This document shows, one piece after another, positions 48,792-58,331 of a stretch of 64,000 nt of DNA. The DNA comes from Rhodovulum tesquicola (GTDB lineage Bacteria > Pseudomonadota > Alphaproteobacteria > Rhodobacterales > Rhodobacteraceae): assembly GCF_024128855.1 (NCBI RefSeq), contig NZ_JAMYDV010000014.1, positions 1-64,000 of the forward strand, given 5' to 3'. A model generated the notes under the pieces. The model was not told the DNA's origin. It saw nothing but the letters and a program-made list of their open reading frames with translations, and did not search any database. A program made the translations under genes and the position numbers. Position 1 is the stretch's first letter. Every line of letters starts with the position of its first letter.

Positions 48792-49250
48792 ATGGGAAGC
48801 GTCCGGGTCTGGGGTCTTGCGATGACGGCGACGCGCGCGCGCATTCTGCGCGGGCTTTCCCTGCCCGGCGCGGGCGGGATGGCCACGGAACTGGTCATGC
48901 GGGCCAGGCACCGTCACCTGATCGAGGCGATGCAGCATCCGCCCGTCGATCCGGGGGCCGCCGCCCCGATCCCACCGCCTGTCCCTGAAGGTGGCAGCGA
49001 TCCTCTGGCCCTGGACCAGCGCGACTTCGTGCGTCAGGTGGTGCAGATCCTGGAAACGCACCGGGTTGCCGGAGATTTCGACCGGCTCGCGATCTTCGCG
49101 CCCCCGGCCATCCTGGCACAATTGCGCGCGGAGATGCCCTCGCGACTGGCGAAGGTGATTGCTGCGGAACGGGGCGGATGCGCGATCCATCTCTCGGAAA
49201 CCGAGTTGCAGGACGTTCTGCGGGCCGAACTGGCGACCCTGAAAGCCTGA
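48792..49250 (+). CDS. Host-attachment-type protein (PF10116-like)
   Basis: A 152-residue protein: a short beta start VRVWGLAMTATRARILRGL, a proline-rich linker, then DQRDFVRQVVQILETHRVAGDFDRLAIFAPPAILAQLRAEM and a last helix, matching the small attachment-related family fold (an eRF1/baeRF-like release-factor relative). In spite of the family name there is no evidence of a host here. GGGGGG upstream is the ribosome-binding site. Confidence 0.68.
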   Translation: MGSVRVWGLAMTATRARILRGLSLPGAGGMATELVMRARHRHLIEAMQHPPVDPGAAAPIPPPVPEGGSDPLALDQRDFVRQVVQILETHRVAGDFDRLAIFAPPAILAQLRAEMPSRLAKVIAAERGGCAIHLSETELQDVLRAELATLKA

Positions 49251-49418
49251 AAACCGCCGCGCCGTGCGGTAGGGCGCGGTGCGATCATGGGCATTCTTTC
49301 GCAGATGCACAGCATGGAGGGCAACGCCCCGGCGCAGCGCGTGTCAACTATTGCGCGCGCCCCGGGCAATGACGATCCCCCCCGGATCAGGCCCACCCCC
49401 AGATAGCCTTTGCAGCGG

Positions 49419-50279
49419 TCAATCCGGCCGTCTTCCCCTCCATGCTGGCAGTACCGAGACTAATGGCTCACCCGCACAGGATGCATTGACGAGTGTCATC
49501 GGCCCGTGCGCGAGGCCAGGCTTCGGTCCGACAGGCCCCGGCGCGCAAGGCTCTTCGCCATCGGTCAGGCCGGCACGTCCTGCCAATGCGTCGATGTCGA
49601 GAAACAGGATATGGGCTGGATCCAGCAGGCGGATCAGGCCATCGCGTTCGAGCGCCTTGAATACCCGGCAGATCGTCTCGACCGAGGTGGCCAGAAGATC
49701 GGCGATGTCGCGCCGCGCGACGGCAAGCGAGATCAGCCCGGTGCCATCGGGCAGCGCACGGTAGGGCATGTAGCTGCGCGCGCTCAGCAGGAACGCCGCG
49801 ATCCGTTCGTCCGGGCGCATGGCACCGATGGTCCATGTCAGCCAGCGCAGCCGTTCCAGATGGCCCGCGTTGAAACGGTACAGCGCGCGGCGCAGCATGC
49901 CATCCTCGGTCACCAGCCGGTCGAAAACGCGCCGGTCGAACCGGCACAGCGTCGCCTCGGTGGCACTCTCGAGCGTATAGCCGTTGCGGCCCTCGCTCTC
50001 CTGGCCGAAAAGATCGCCCGGAACGGCCAGGTTCAGGATCTGCCGCCGCCCATCGCGGCTGTGACGCTGGAAACGCAGATAGCCGGAGACCACGATGCCC
50101 ACGGCAGATGGCGGCGCGTCGTCGTGCCAGAGCACCTTGTCGGCGGGAACGGTCTCGACATGCGCAGCTTCCGCCAGCCGCCGACAGGCCGGCTCGCCGA
50201 TCTCGGCGCAAAAGACCGACCCCGCCATATAGGTCGCGCCCGCCGGTGCCCCGCGGGCTGTCTTTCCGAAACTCCGCAT
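49419..50279 (-). CDS. Crp/Fnr-family regulator with two N-terminal cysteines
   Basis: A 286-residue regulator: a beta-roll sensor with Cys24 and Cys32 (VFCAEIGEPAC), then a winged helix VARRDIADLLATSVETICRVFKALERDGL. The recognition helix is E-T-I-C-R, one change from FNR's E-x-x-S-R. FNR needs four cysteines for its 4Fe-4S cluster; only two are seen. The last ~45 residues after LDIDALAGRAG exceed the usual length and look unstructured, so an ancestral stop may have been lost. ATG at 50279 has GGGAGG upstream. Divergent from another Crp/Fnr gene. Confidence 0.82.
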   Translation of the reverse strand: MRSFGKTARGAPAGATYMAGSVFCAEIGEPACRRLAEAAHVETVPADKVLWHDDAPPSAVGIVVSGYLRFQRHSRDGRRQILNLAVPGDLFGQESEGRNGYTLESATEATLCRFDRRVFDRLVTEDGMLRRALYRFNAGHLERLRWLTWTIGAMRPDERIAAFLLSARSYMPYRALPDGTGLISLAVARRDIADLLATSVETICRVFKALERDGLIRLLDPAHILFLDIDALAGRAGLTDGEEPCAPGPVGPKPGLAHGPMTLVNASCAGEPLVSVLPAWRGRRPD

Positions 50280-50363
50280 CGCCTGCCTCCCGTTGGGGCG
50301 CGGTCCCGGGATGCGCCGAACCTGCCCCTTCGGACGCACCGTGCCCGATTGTCGCCACGAAAA

Positions 50364-50381
50364 CATTGACGGTGGTCAATG
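50364..50381. promoter_or_regulatory. Palindrome CATTGAC-N4-GTCAATG between the divergent Crp/Fnr genes
   Basis: CATTGAC (50364-50370), GGTG, GTCAATG (50375-50381): a perfect 7-bp inverted repeat, the strongest such site in the window. It is 85 bp from the start at 50279 and 89 bp from the start at 50470, so either or both regulators may act here. Confidence 0.65.
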
Positions 50382-50469
50382 CTTGACGAATAGGGTCCAC
50401 TACCAGACGGCGCGTTTATGACGATTTCGCCCTTCCCCCTGAGGAAATGGGTGACGATGGGGAGGACGC

Positions 50470-51228
50470 ATGGCGAACCGTGACCTGCATGGCGGTCTGC
50501 CGGGTCCGCAGGGGGGCGATATCGGCGGGCTGCTGGCAGAGGTGCTGGCAGATATGCCCGATGCGCAGCTTCACGGCCTCGAAGGCATTGCCCGGCTGCG
50601 CGACATCCCGCGCGGCGGCGTGGTGGTGACCGAAGGCGGACGGCCGGACGAGATAGGCTATTTGATCCACGGGGCCCTGGGCATGCAAAAGCAATTGCCC
50701 GATGGACGGGTCCACATCATAGGGCTGCTGGTGCCGACCGACATGTATGGTCGGCTGTTCGATGGTCCCGCCGCCTATGACATCGTCGCGCTGACCGATG
50801 CGCGCGTGCTGGCTTTCCCGCGCGATGCATTCGAGCGGATTCTGGTCTCCAGCCCCGAGATCGAGCGGCGCTTCCTCGTCAACGTGCTGGACGAGCTTGA
50901 TTCGGCGCGGGAATGGATCCTGCTGATGGGCGGGCACAAGATCGTCGAGCGTCTGGCCTCGTTCCTGCTGATCCTGTTGCGGCGAATGCTGCGCGGTGGG
51001 AGGCACCGGGTTCCGGGTGCGCCGATCATGGTGCGGATCCCGATCCGCCGCGTGGATCTTGCGCATTACCTGGGCACGACGCCGGAATCGGTCAGCCGCG
51101 CGCTGCACGAGCTGGAGGGGCAGGGGCTTGTGCGCCTGCGGGACGCCTACGAGATCGAGATCGCAGACCTGCCGGGGCTGGTGCGGGTGTCGGGGGCCGA
51201 TCATCTGGGGGCGGAGCGCGCGGGCTGA
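50470..51228 (+). CDS. Crp/Fnr-family regulator (Dnr/NnrR-like)
   Basis: A 252-residue regulator. The beta roll (about 35-150) lacks cysteines; the winged helix RRVDLAHYLGTTPESVSRALHELEGQGLV holds E-S-V-S-R, the FNR-type recognition residues that read TTGA-type half sites. GGGGAGG precedes the ATG. A heme- or NO-sensing Dnr-like role fits the lack of cysteines but cannot be shown from sequence. Confidence 0.85.
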   Translation: MANRDLHGGLPGPQGGDIGGLLAEVLADMPDAQLHGLEGIARLRDIPRGGVVVTEGGRPDEIGYLIHGALGMQKQLPDGRVHIIGLLVPTDMYGRLFDGPAAYDIVALTDARVLAFPRDAFERILVSSPEIERRFLVNVLDELDSAREWILLMGGHKIVERLASFLLILLRRMLRGGRHRVPGAPIMVRIPIRRVDLAHYLGTTPESVSRALHELEGQGLVRLRDAYEIEIADLPGLVRVSGADHLGAERAG

Positions 51229-51253
51229 TGGGCGCGTGCCGGGGGGGGCGCCG

Positions 51254-51868
51254 TCAACTGCGCAAGACATGGATGCAGCGCGTCTCGGCCAGAAGCGCGG
51301 CAAGTCTTGGGGCCTCGTACCGCGAAAACAGGACGCTTCCCGCGCCAAGCTGCGGCAGGCCTGGCACCAAGAGCCGACGCAGCGGGCGGCTCATGCGTGT
51401 GGCGGCGGCCTCCGCCAGGGGGGTGAGTGCCGCGTCTGCGCCCGCGGCAAGGACGATCTCGCGCAGCGGCGTGCGCAGCGGTCCAGCGGGCAGAACCAGC
51501 AGGTCGCCGGGCGCGGCGATGCTGGCCAGCGCTTCGGTCAGTCGCCCGCGCGCATGGCGAAAGCTCCAGCGCAAAGCGGCGTCCTCGGCGGCCCGGGACA
51601 GCAGCCGCTCGAACCGGGCGGCATCGCGGGCATAGGCCGCACCCATGCGCGAGGGGTCCAGCCCCACCAGCGTGCGCCCTGCCGGGTCCACGATCCGCGC
51701 CGCCCCCACCAGCGCCAGCGCGATGCTGTCGGCCTCCTCGAACAGCAGGCCTTCGAGGGTCGCGCCTGCCTCGGCGGCCAGCCCCGTGGCCAGTGGCAGC
51801 ATTGCCTCGGCCTCGGCTAGGCAAGCGACCGAAAGGATCACCCGTGCGCCGCTTCCCGGGTGGCTCAT
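51254..51868 (-). CDS. Universal-stress-like protein linked to Lon-like protease
   Basis: A 204-residue protein. The start ARVILSVACLAEAEAMLPLATGLAAEAGATLEGLLFEE resembles the first unit of a USP fold, with weaker similarity later (GDLLVLPAGPLRTPLREIVL). No ATP-binding G-x2-G-x9-G(S/T) motif is visible. It overlaps the protease gene by 4 bp and is translated with it. Function unknown; the USP label is tentative. Confidence 0.55.
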   Translation of the reverse strand: MSHPGSGARVILSVACLAEAEAMLPLATGLAAEAGATLEGLLFEEADSIALALVGAARIVDPAGRTLVGLDPSRMGAAYARDAARFERLLSRAAEDAALRWSFRHARGRLTEALASIAAPGDLLVLPAGPLRTPLREIVLAAGADAALTPLAEAAATRMSRPLRRLLVPGLPQLGAGSVLFSRYEAPRLAALLAETRCIHVLRS

Positions 51869-54303
51869 CCGCCCGCCTCCGACGGGCTGGCTTTCTGGCC
51901 GAACCGCTGCCGCGCCTCGGCATAGCCGATCAGCCGAGCCTCGACCCGGCCGTTCACGCTGTCGGGCGGGAAGATGCCGTCGGGACCGCGCGACCCCGCC
52001 GACCGGCCGGTGAGCAGTGCGATGCCCTCGTCGACGGTCGCAATCGGGATCACCCGGAAGCGGCCCGCTTCCATCGCGTCGCGCACGCGGGGGCGCAGCA
52101 CCAGATGGGGTACGTTCGAGACCGGGATCAGCACGCCCTGCCGCCCGGTCAGACCCCGCGCGGCGCAGGTGTCGAAGAAGCCCTCGACCTTTTCGTTCAC
52201 CCCGCCGATGGCCTGCACATCGCCGAATTGGTTGACCGAGCCGGTCACCGCCAGCGACTGGTCGATGGGCAGATCGGCCAGCGCCGAGAGCAGCGCGAAC
52301 AGCTCGGCCGCCGAGGCGCTGTCCCCCTCGACGCCGCCATAGCTTTGCTCGAAGACCAGGCTCGCCCAGAGCGAGAAGGGCAGATCGGGGGCGTAACTGC
52401 CCGCCAGATAGCCCGACAGGATCATCACGCCCTTGGAATGGATCGGCCCGCCCAGTTCGGCCTCGCGCTCGATATCGACCAGCTTGCCCGCGCCCATCCG
52501 CACCCGCGCGCTGACCCGGCCAGGACGGCCGAAGCGGGTCTTGCCGATTTCCAGCACCGACAACGCGTTGACCTGGCCCACGCGCGCGCCGTCGGTGTCG
52601 ATCAGCAGGACGCCGCGGGCGATGGCCTCCTGGCTGCGCTCGCGCAGCCGCCCGGCGCGCCGTTCCGCCGCGGCAATCGCCGCCTCGACATCGTCGCGCC
52701 CGATCGCTTCCGCCGCTGCCGCGCCCGCAAGGTGATCTGCCTCGCGCAGGATATCGCCCAGCGCGGCAAGGTTCAGCGCGAAGCGTTCCCCGTCATCGGC
52801 CAGCCGCAGGCTTTCGGCCAGCAGCCGCGCAACGCCGCCCGCCGCAACCGGCCGCAGCCCGTCGGCGCGCGCCATGGTGCCGATGAGCCGAGCCAGCAGC
52901 AGTGCGCTTTCGGCGTTGCGCTCCATCCGGTCGTCGAAATCGGCCTCGAGCTTGAACAGCCGCCCGAAATCGGGATCGAACGCGGCCAGCAGGTAGTAAA
53001 GCGTCCGGTCGCCCACCAGTACCACCCGCAGCTTGAGCGGCATCGGGTCGGGGTCCAGCGTCTCGGTCGAGATCAGGCTGAAGCGCTCGCCCGCGGAATA
53101 GATCGCGATCTCGCCCGACTTGAGGCTGCGCTTGAGCGCGTCCCAGGCCAGCGGCTCGCTCAGCACCTGCATCGCGTCGAGGATCAGGAACCCGCCATTG
53201 GCACGATGCAGCGCGCCGGGCCGGATCATGGTGAAATTCATCACCAGCGTCCCCTGGTCCGAGGCGTATTCGATCCGCCCGATCAGGTTGGCCAATGTCG
53301 GCAGGCTTTCCTCGACCACCGGCGCACCGGTGGCCTTTTCGGGGTCCTGGCCGACGATCACATTGACCGCGTAGCGGCGGAACTGCGGCTTGAGGTGATG
53401 GCGCGAGGTTGCCACGGGAAAGGCCCCGGCCTGCGCGCCGTCTTCACGGATCAGGAACAGCTCGGCATTGTCGATCAGGTCCTCGCGCAGCGCCTGAAGA
53501 TGCCGGGTGACGGGAGGGTGATCGGCAAAGCGGCGAACGGCATCGGCCAGCGCCGCATCGACGCCTTCGCGCGCCATGGCGACGTTCAGTTCCTCGACCT
53601 CGGCGCGCTGCGCCTTCAGCCCGCGCGGCACGTCCTTGAGCACATCCTCAAGCTGGTCGCGCAACTCGTCGATGGCCGCGCCGATCCGGTTTCGCTCGTC
53701 CTCGGGCAGTTTCTCGTATTCGTCGGGGGGCAGAATCTCGTCGCCCTTGCGCGGCGCCACGCCAAAGCCCATGGGCGTGCGCACGATCGCCATGCCGCGC
53801 GCCCGCGCCGCATCCGCCAGAACGCCCATCGCCTGTTCGTGCCGCTCGGAATAGCTGTCCTCGATGGCGCGGCGGCGGGTCTGGTAATCCTCGGATTCGA
53901 AGATCGCGGGGATCTCGTCGGCCAGATCGTTCACCACCTTGCGCAGCGCGTCGCGCAGTTCGACCGCCCGGCCCGGCGGCAGATCGATGGCGATGGGGCG
54001 GCGCGGATCGTCGAAGCGGTTGACATAGACCCGGTCGGGCGGTGGCGGGCGCCGGGCGGCGGCCTCGGCCAGAACCTGTCGGGTGGCGCTGTGCCGTCCG
54101 GTGCCGGGCGTGCCAAGAACGTAAAGGTTGAAATCACCGTGATCGGTGTCGGCTGCCAGCCGCAGCGCCTCGAGCGCGCGATCCTGCCCGGGCCAGTCGC
54201 TCAGCGGGTCCAGCTCGGCCGTGGTCGCGAAGCCGAGCGCGAAATCCTCCTCGCCCGCAAGGTGGCGGGCCGACAGCGGCTGGCCGGTCGCGATCTGGTC
54301 CAT
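51865..54303 (-). CDS. LonB-like ATP-dependent protease (AAA_32/Lon S16)
   Basis: An 812-residue protein: an N-terminal AAA part with a degenerate P-loop GTPGTGRHS (Arg in place of the Walker Lys), a long helical insert, ANGGFLILDAMQVL as Walker B, and a C-terminal S16 domain with the catalytic Ser in EGDSASAAELFALLSAL and Lys in AIGGVNEKVEGFF. The S16 dyad looks intact. I chose ATG at 54303 (MDQIATGQPLSARHL) over a GTG at 54342. Operon with the USP-like gene. A GC-driven open frame fully covers the opposite strand and is not a gene. Confidence 0.88.
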   Translation of the reverse strand: MDQIATGQPLSARHLAGEEDFALGFATTAELDPLSDWPGQDRALEALRLAADTDHGDFNLYVLGTPGTGRHSATRQVLAEAAARRPPPPDRVYVNRFDDPRRPIAIDLPPGRAVELRDALRKVVNDLADEIPAIFESEDYQTRRRAIEDSYSERHEQAMGVLADAARARGMAIVRTPMGFGVAPRKGDEILPPDEYEKLPEDERNRIGAAIDELRDQLEDVLKDVPRGLKAQRAEVEELNVAMAREGVDAALADAVRRFADHPPVTRHLQALREDLIDNAELFLIREDGAQAGAFPVATSRHHLKPQFRRYAVNVIVGQDPEKATGAPVVEESLPTLANLIGRIEYASDQGTLVMNFTMIRPGALHRANGGFLILDAMQVLSEPLAWDALKRSLKSGEIAIYSAGERFSLISTETLDPDPMPLKLRVVLVGDRTLYYLLAAFDPDFGRLFKLEADFDDRMERNAESALLLARLIGTMARADGLRPVAAGGVARLLAESLRLADDGERFALNLAALGDILREADHLAGAAAAEAIGRDDVEAAIAAAERRAGRLRERSQEAIARGVLLIDTDGARVGQVNALSVLEIGKTRFGRPGRVSARVRMGAGKLVDIEREAELGGPIHSKGVMILSGYLAGSYAPDLPFSLWASLVFEQSYGGVEGDSASAAELFALLSALADLPIDQSLAVTGSVNQFGDVQAIGGVNEKVEGFFDTCAARGLTGRQGVLIPVSNVPHLVLRPRVRDAMEAGRFRVIPIATVDEGIALLTGRSAGSRGPDGIFPPDSVNGRVEARLIGYAEARQRFGQKASPSEAGG

Positions 54304-54375
54304 GGGTCTGCTTCGCTCGGGTTGCCGATGCCATGCGAACACGGTTTCGGGGCAGGGCGCAAGCCCGGCCGCGGC

Positions 54376-54942
54376 TCAGACCGCGTGCAGGATCGCGCGG
54401 CTGCCCAGCGGCACCTGTTCGTACAGATGGATCACATGGGCATTCAGCATCCGCACGCAGCCGTTCGAGGCACGCTGGCCGATGCTGGCCTGATCGTTGG
54501 TGCCGTGGATGCGCAGCATGCTGTCCGCACCGCCGAAGGTGAACAGGTAAAGCGCCCGCGCCCCCAGCGGATTGTCCGGCCCGCCGGGCATCCCGTCCTC
54601 GTATTTCTTGTAGAGATGCGGCTGGCGCGCGATCATCTCGTCGGTCGGCCGCCACGAGGGCCATTCCTTTTTGACGTCGATCCGGAACACCCCGGAATCG
54701 TAAAGTCCGTCACGCCCGATCGACACCGGATAGCGGATCGCGCGACCTTCGGGCAGGGTCCAGTAAAGCGCGAAATCCCTTGGAACGACATGGACGTCAC
54801 CCGGCTCCACATTGCGGATGCGCACGATCCGGGGGGCAAGCGGGTCGGGCTCTGCGGGGGCGGGTTTCGTGCCCTGGGCCAGCGCAGGGCCGCCAATCAG
54901 CCCGGCCGCCGCTGCATTCAGCAGGAAAGATCTGCGGTTCAT
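54376..54942 (-). CDS. L,D-transpeptidase (YkuD family), Tat-exported
   Basis: A 188-residue peptidoglycan cross-linking enzyme. The start MNRRSFLLNAAAAGLIGGPALAQ is a twin-arginine-type signal. The YkuD active site is HGTN followed by SIGQRASNGCVRM (catalytic Cys in S-x-G-C-V/I-R). The DVHVVPRDFALYWTLPEGRAIRYPVSIG block is typical of the alphaproteobacterial group. Single gene. Confidence 0.92.
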   Translation of the reverse strand: MNRRSFLLNAAAAGLIGGPALAQGTKPAPAEPDPLAPRIVRIRNVEPGDVHVVPRDFALYWTLPEGRAIRYPVSIGRDGLYDSGVFRIDVKKEWPSWRPTDEMIARQPHLYKKYEDGMPGGPDNPLGARALYLFTFGGADSMLRIHGTNDQASIGQRASNGCVRMLNAHVIHLYEQVPLGSRAILHAV

Positions 54943-55038
54943 CTTGGAAATGCCATACTTGCCAACGTCTTAAATTAGGTTAACGCAAGATTCGGGCAAC
55001 ACAAGGGCGAACTGCATTCGTTCACGCGGTTGCGAGAC

Positions 55039-55281
55039 TCACCGGTCGCCGCCGCGCCTGCGGCGCAATCCTCGCATCAGCGCCGCGATATCGAACCAGA
55101 TCAGCACAAGGCCCAGCGGAATCATCCAGAAGCCGACCACCGGCAGGAAGCCGACGAGACCGCCCAGCAAGAACAGAATCCCCACAAGGCTGCGCACCCC
55201 CGGCGGCAGGCGGTTGCGCGCCCAGCGCGATACCTGGTCGATCCTGGCGCGCAGTCCTGCCCGGTCCTCTTTCCCGCTCAT
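55039..55281 (-). CDS. Small two-span membrane protein
   Basis: An 80-residue protein: charged N-terminus (SGKEDRAGLRARIDQVSRWARNRL), hydrophobic helices at about 30-48 and 51-67 (LVGILFLLGGLVGFLPVVGFW, MIPLGLVLIWFDI) and a basic end RGLRRRRGGD. I chose the ATG at 55281. It begins 20 bp after the mtnA stop. Function unknown. Confidence 0.6.
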   Translation of the reverse strand: MSGKEDRAGLRARIDQVSRWARNRLPPGVRSLVGILFLLGGLVGFLPVVGFWMIPLGLVLIWFDIAALMRGLRRRRGGDR

Positions 55282-55300
55282 CCCGACGGCGGGCGGCCTA

Positions 55301-56401
55301 TCAGCCCGCCGCCCGCGCATGTTCGGGGAACATCGCGGCCAGCCCCTCGGCGGTTGCGGGGGCGACGCCGCGTTCGGTGATCAGCCCGGTCACAAGGCGG
55401 GCGGGCGTGACGTCGAAGGCGGGGTTGCGCGCGGGCGTGCCCCGGGGCGAGATCAGCACCTGGCCGATGGCGCCGTCGGGCATCCGGCCCTGCACATGGG
55501 TCACCTCGGCCTGCGCGCGTTCCTCGATGGGGGTCTCCTTGACCCCGTCCCAAACCGTCCAGTCGATGGTGGGCGAGGGAAGGGCGACATAGAACGGCAC
55601 GCCATTGTCATGCGCGGCCAATGCCTTGAGATAGGTGCCGATCTTGTTGCAGACATCGCCCTGCGCGGTGGTGCGGTCGGTGCCGACGATCACCAGATCG
55701 ACCTCGCCATGCTGCATCAGATGCCCGCCGGCATTGTCCACGATCAGGTCGTGGCTGACGCCGTGGTTCAGCATCTCCCACGCCGTCAGTTGCGCGCCCT
55801 GGTTGCGCGGGCGTGTCTCGTCTACGAAGACATGGATGTCGATGCCCGCCTCGAGAGCGTGATAGATCGGCGAGGTTGCGGTGCCCCAGTCGACGGTGGC
55901 CAGCCAGCCCGCATTGCAATGGGTCAGAACGTTCACCCGCCCGCCGCCCTTGCGCGCGGCGATGTCGCGGATCAGGGCAAGCCCGTTGACCCCGATCCGG
56001 CGGTTGATCTCGACATCCTCGTCGCAGATCTCGGCCGCGCGGCGGAACGCCGCTTCGGCGCGGTCGGCGGGGCCCAGAGGTTTCAGGAGCCGGGTCATTT
56101 CGTCCAGCGCCCAGCGCAGGTTGATCGCGGTGGGCCGCGTCTCGTGCAGCATCTCATAGGTCTGGGCCAGCGAACCATCGGACGGATCATCGGCCATCTG
56201 CACCGCCACGCCATAGGCCGCCGTCGCCCCGATCAGCGGCGCGCCGCGCACCCACATGTCGCGGATCGCATCGGCGAAGTCCTTTCGGTTGCTCAGGCTT
56301 ACGATCCGAAGCTCATGCGGCAGCCAGCGCTGGTCGATGATCTTGACCGTGCCATCCGCCTCGCGCCAGATGGAGCGGTAATGGGTTCCGTCGATCTTCA
56401 T
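55301..56401 (-). CDS. mtnA: S-methyl-5-thioribose-1-phosphate isomerase
   Basis: A 366-residue eIF2B-like isomerase of the methionine salvage pathway. [35 protein letters not shown] with the catalytic Cys, [27 protein letters not shown] and [20 protein letters not shown] with the catalytic Asp are all there. Chosen start ATG at 56401 ([11 protein letters not shown]). No other mtn gene is in the window. Confidence 0.95.
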   Translation of the reverse strand: MKIDGTHYRSIWREADGTVKIIDQRWLPHELRIVSLSNRKDFADAIRDMWVRGAPLIGATAAYGVAVQMADDPSDGSLAQTYEMLHETRPTAINLRWALDEMTRLLKPLGPADRAEAAFRRAAEICDEDVEINRRIGVNGLALIRDIAARKGGGRVNVLTHCNAGWLATVDWGTATSPIYHALEAGIDIHVFVDETRPRNQGAQLTAWEMLNHGVSHDLIVDNAGGHLMQHGEVDLVIVGTDRTTAQGDVCNKIGTYLKALAAHDNGVPFYVALPSPTIDWTVWDGVKETPIEERAQAEVTHVQGRMPDGAIGQVLISPRGTPARNPAFDVTPARLVTGLITERGVAPATAEGLAAMFPEHARAAG

Positions 56402-56478
56402 GGCCCTTGTGGTCCCTTGTGCTTGCGTTTGCGGTGTTTTGGCCGATTGCGGCGGGCTGCGAAAGGCGCCTCCTCGCC

Positions 56479-57420
56479 TCACGCCGTTTCGGCCAGATGC
56501 GCGGCGCAGCCCCTGAGCGCGGCGAAATCGTCGGTGATCGTGGCGATCGCGAAATTCTCCATCAGCCCCGAGAAGCGGCCCTTGGCGCGGAAGCTGTCGT
56601 CCAGACCCAGCCGCGCCAGATGCGGGGTCATCGCGCGGGCGACGCCCCCGATCAGGTAGATGCCGCCATAGGGCAGATGGTGCAGGGCAAGGTCCCCCGC
56701 AACCCGGCCAAGCATCTCGGTGTAGCTGCGCAGCGCCAGTTCGGCCGCCGGATCGCCGGGCGCGGCGGCAATGATCGCGGACCCCTCCAGCCGTCGCGGC
56801 GCGCCCGCCCGCGTCGTCACCCATGCGTAAAGCGTTGCCAGCCCGCGCCCGGCCAGCACATCCTCGACCGCGGCAAAGCCATCCTCTCCAGCGGCGAAGC
56901 GGGCCAGCGACAGGTCATCCTCGCTGGCCACGGGCAGGCTGACATGGCCGGCCTCGTTGGCGGTGACCAGCCTGCCCGCCGGGGTGCGGTGAACGACCGT
57001 GACATTGACCCCGGTGCCCAGCCCGATCACCAGCCGCACGCCGCCCACCGCGCGCGGGCCGTCCAGCACCGGGATCAGCGCGTCTGGCGCAAGCTGGTCC
57101 AGCGCATGACCCTGCGCCTGAAGATCATTCAACAGCCGCACCCGGTCCGCCCCGGTGACGCGCGCGATATCGGCCGCGTCGATCGACCAGTCCAGGTTGG
57201 TCAACCGCCCGCGTCCGCCCTGAACCGGACCGGCCAGCGCGGCACAGGCGCCGTCGATCCGGGGGCTGCCCGCCTCGGCCAGAAAGCGCATCAGGACAGA
57301 GCAAAGCCCGTCGAAACCGTCGTTGCGATAGCGCCGGACGCTGGTGTCGATGATGGCCTGCCCCTCGGCCAGTGCGGCGCGGGTATTGGTGCCGCCGATA
57401 TCCACGACAAGCCGGGTCAT
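56479..57420 (-). CDS. glk: Glucokinase (Glk family)
   Basis: A 313-residue kinase: [16 protein letters not shown] (phosphate-binding DxGGTNxR), [24 protein letters not shown], and [13 protein letters not shown] near the C-terminus. It lacks the ROK zinc motif and is the proteobacterial Glk type. ATG at 57420. It is 77 bp before mtnA on the same strand. Confidence 0.93.
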   Translation of the reverse strand: MTRLVVDIGGTNTRAALAEGQAIIDTSVRRYRNDGFDGLCSVLMRFLAEAGSPRIDGACAALAGPVQGGRGRLTNLDWSIDAADIARVTGADRVRLLNDLQAQGHALDQLAPDALIPVLDGPRAVGGVRLVIGLGTGVNVTVVHRTPAGRLVTANEAGHVSLPVASEDDLSLARFAAGEDGFAAVEDVLAGRGLATLYAWVTTRAGAPRRLEGSAIIAAAPGDPAAELALRSYTEMLGRVAGDLALHHLPYGGIYLIGGVARAMTPHLARLGLDDSFRAKGRFSGLMENFAIATITDDFAALRGCAAHLAETA

Positions 57421-57597
57421 GCGGCCTCGGTGCAGGGCAGGGGGCGGGGGGTGCTCGCGGTCATGGCGCGCAGGTTCGGCGGGGCGGGGGGCTGCGTCAA
57501 GCGCCGATCGCGGCGCGGTGGCACCTTGCGGATCGCCGCGGCCCCGGCCAAGCTGGGCATGGCAGGACAGGCAGGGCACCTTGAAGGGAGAGCGGAT

Positions 57598-58137
57598 ATG
57601 ACCGGACGGATGGGCTACGCGGTGGCGGTGCTGGCGATGGTGGCAGCCCTTGGCGGCTGCGTCCAGAACAGGGCGCCTTCGGGGCCGGTGCCGTCGGGCA
57701 TCTCGCCGGTTGCCACGGGCAGCGTCCATAGCGGCATGATCGGCGCGGTGGTGCAGCCGGGCGGCGCCGCGTTGCCGGGCTGGGCGCCGGAACTGTCCGA
57801 TGGCACCTTCCGCGCGGCACTGGAAAACGCGCTGCGCCAGGCGGGCATCATGGCGCCGGGCGGGGTGCGGACGCTCGAGGCAACGGTTCTTCAGGTCGAC
57901 CAGCCGCCCAGCGAGACTTCGACCACCAAGGTTGTCATGAACGTGCATTACCTGCTGCGCGATGTCACCGGTCGGCCGGTCCTCGAACGCCGCGTGACCT
58001 CGGGCTATACCGCCACCATCGCGCAGGCAGTGCAGGGAGTGGACCGTCTGCGCGTGGCCCGCGAAGGGGCGATGCGGCAGAACATCGACGTGCTGCTGCG
58101 CGAGTTCGGCAGTGCAAGTGCCGACGCTGCGAATTGA
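57598..58137 (+). CDS. Lipoprotein of YajG-like size, function unknown
   Basis: A 179-residue lipoprotein with signal MTGRMGYAVAVLAMVAALGGC (lipobox LGGC, Cys21). A Ser/Pro linker follows, then PELSDGTFRAALENALRQAGIMAP and VMNVHYLLRDVTGRPVLERRVTSGYTATI, a beta-alpha layout seen in outer-membrane-associated lipoproteins. GAAGGGAGA precedes the ATG. Confidence 0.72.
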   Translation: MTGRMGYAVAVLAMVAALGGCVQNRAPSGPVPSGISPVATGSVHSGMIGAVVQPGGAALPGWAPELSDGTFRAALENALRQAGIMAPGGVRTLEATVLQVDQPPSETSTTKVVMNVHYLLRDVTGRPVLERRVTSGYTATIAQAVQGVDRLRVAREGAMRQNIDVLLREFGSASADAAN

Positions 58138-58331
58138 AAGCCCTGGCCTGCATGCAGACACCGCCTCTGTCCCGGGCGTTGCGCGGCAGAGCCGCCGCAT
58201 TGGCGGGCAGACCTCCGTCGCCCGGTATCGCGGCGCTTGCACCGGCTTGACCCTGGCGCCCGGCACCCGGAAAAACGGTCACGCATCACCGCGCGGAGCG
58301 TTGCCCCGCGCCCGAACAGGATAGCCCTGTA

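Noticed and set aside
49486-49499. TTGAC-N4-GTCAT resembling the other Dnr-type palindromes
   Set aside because: Imperfect and inside the 3' end of the Crp/Fnr gene, not in a promoter region.
51427-54978. A 1183-codon open frame on the plus strand opposite the Lon-like protease
   Set aside because: It is antisense to a protein with clear AAA and S16 motifs, has no domain signature, is rich in Arg, Ala, Gly and His, and runs over several gene borders. High GC removes stop codons on the complementary strand.
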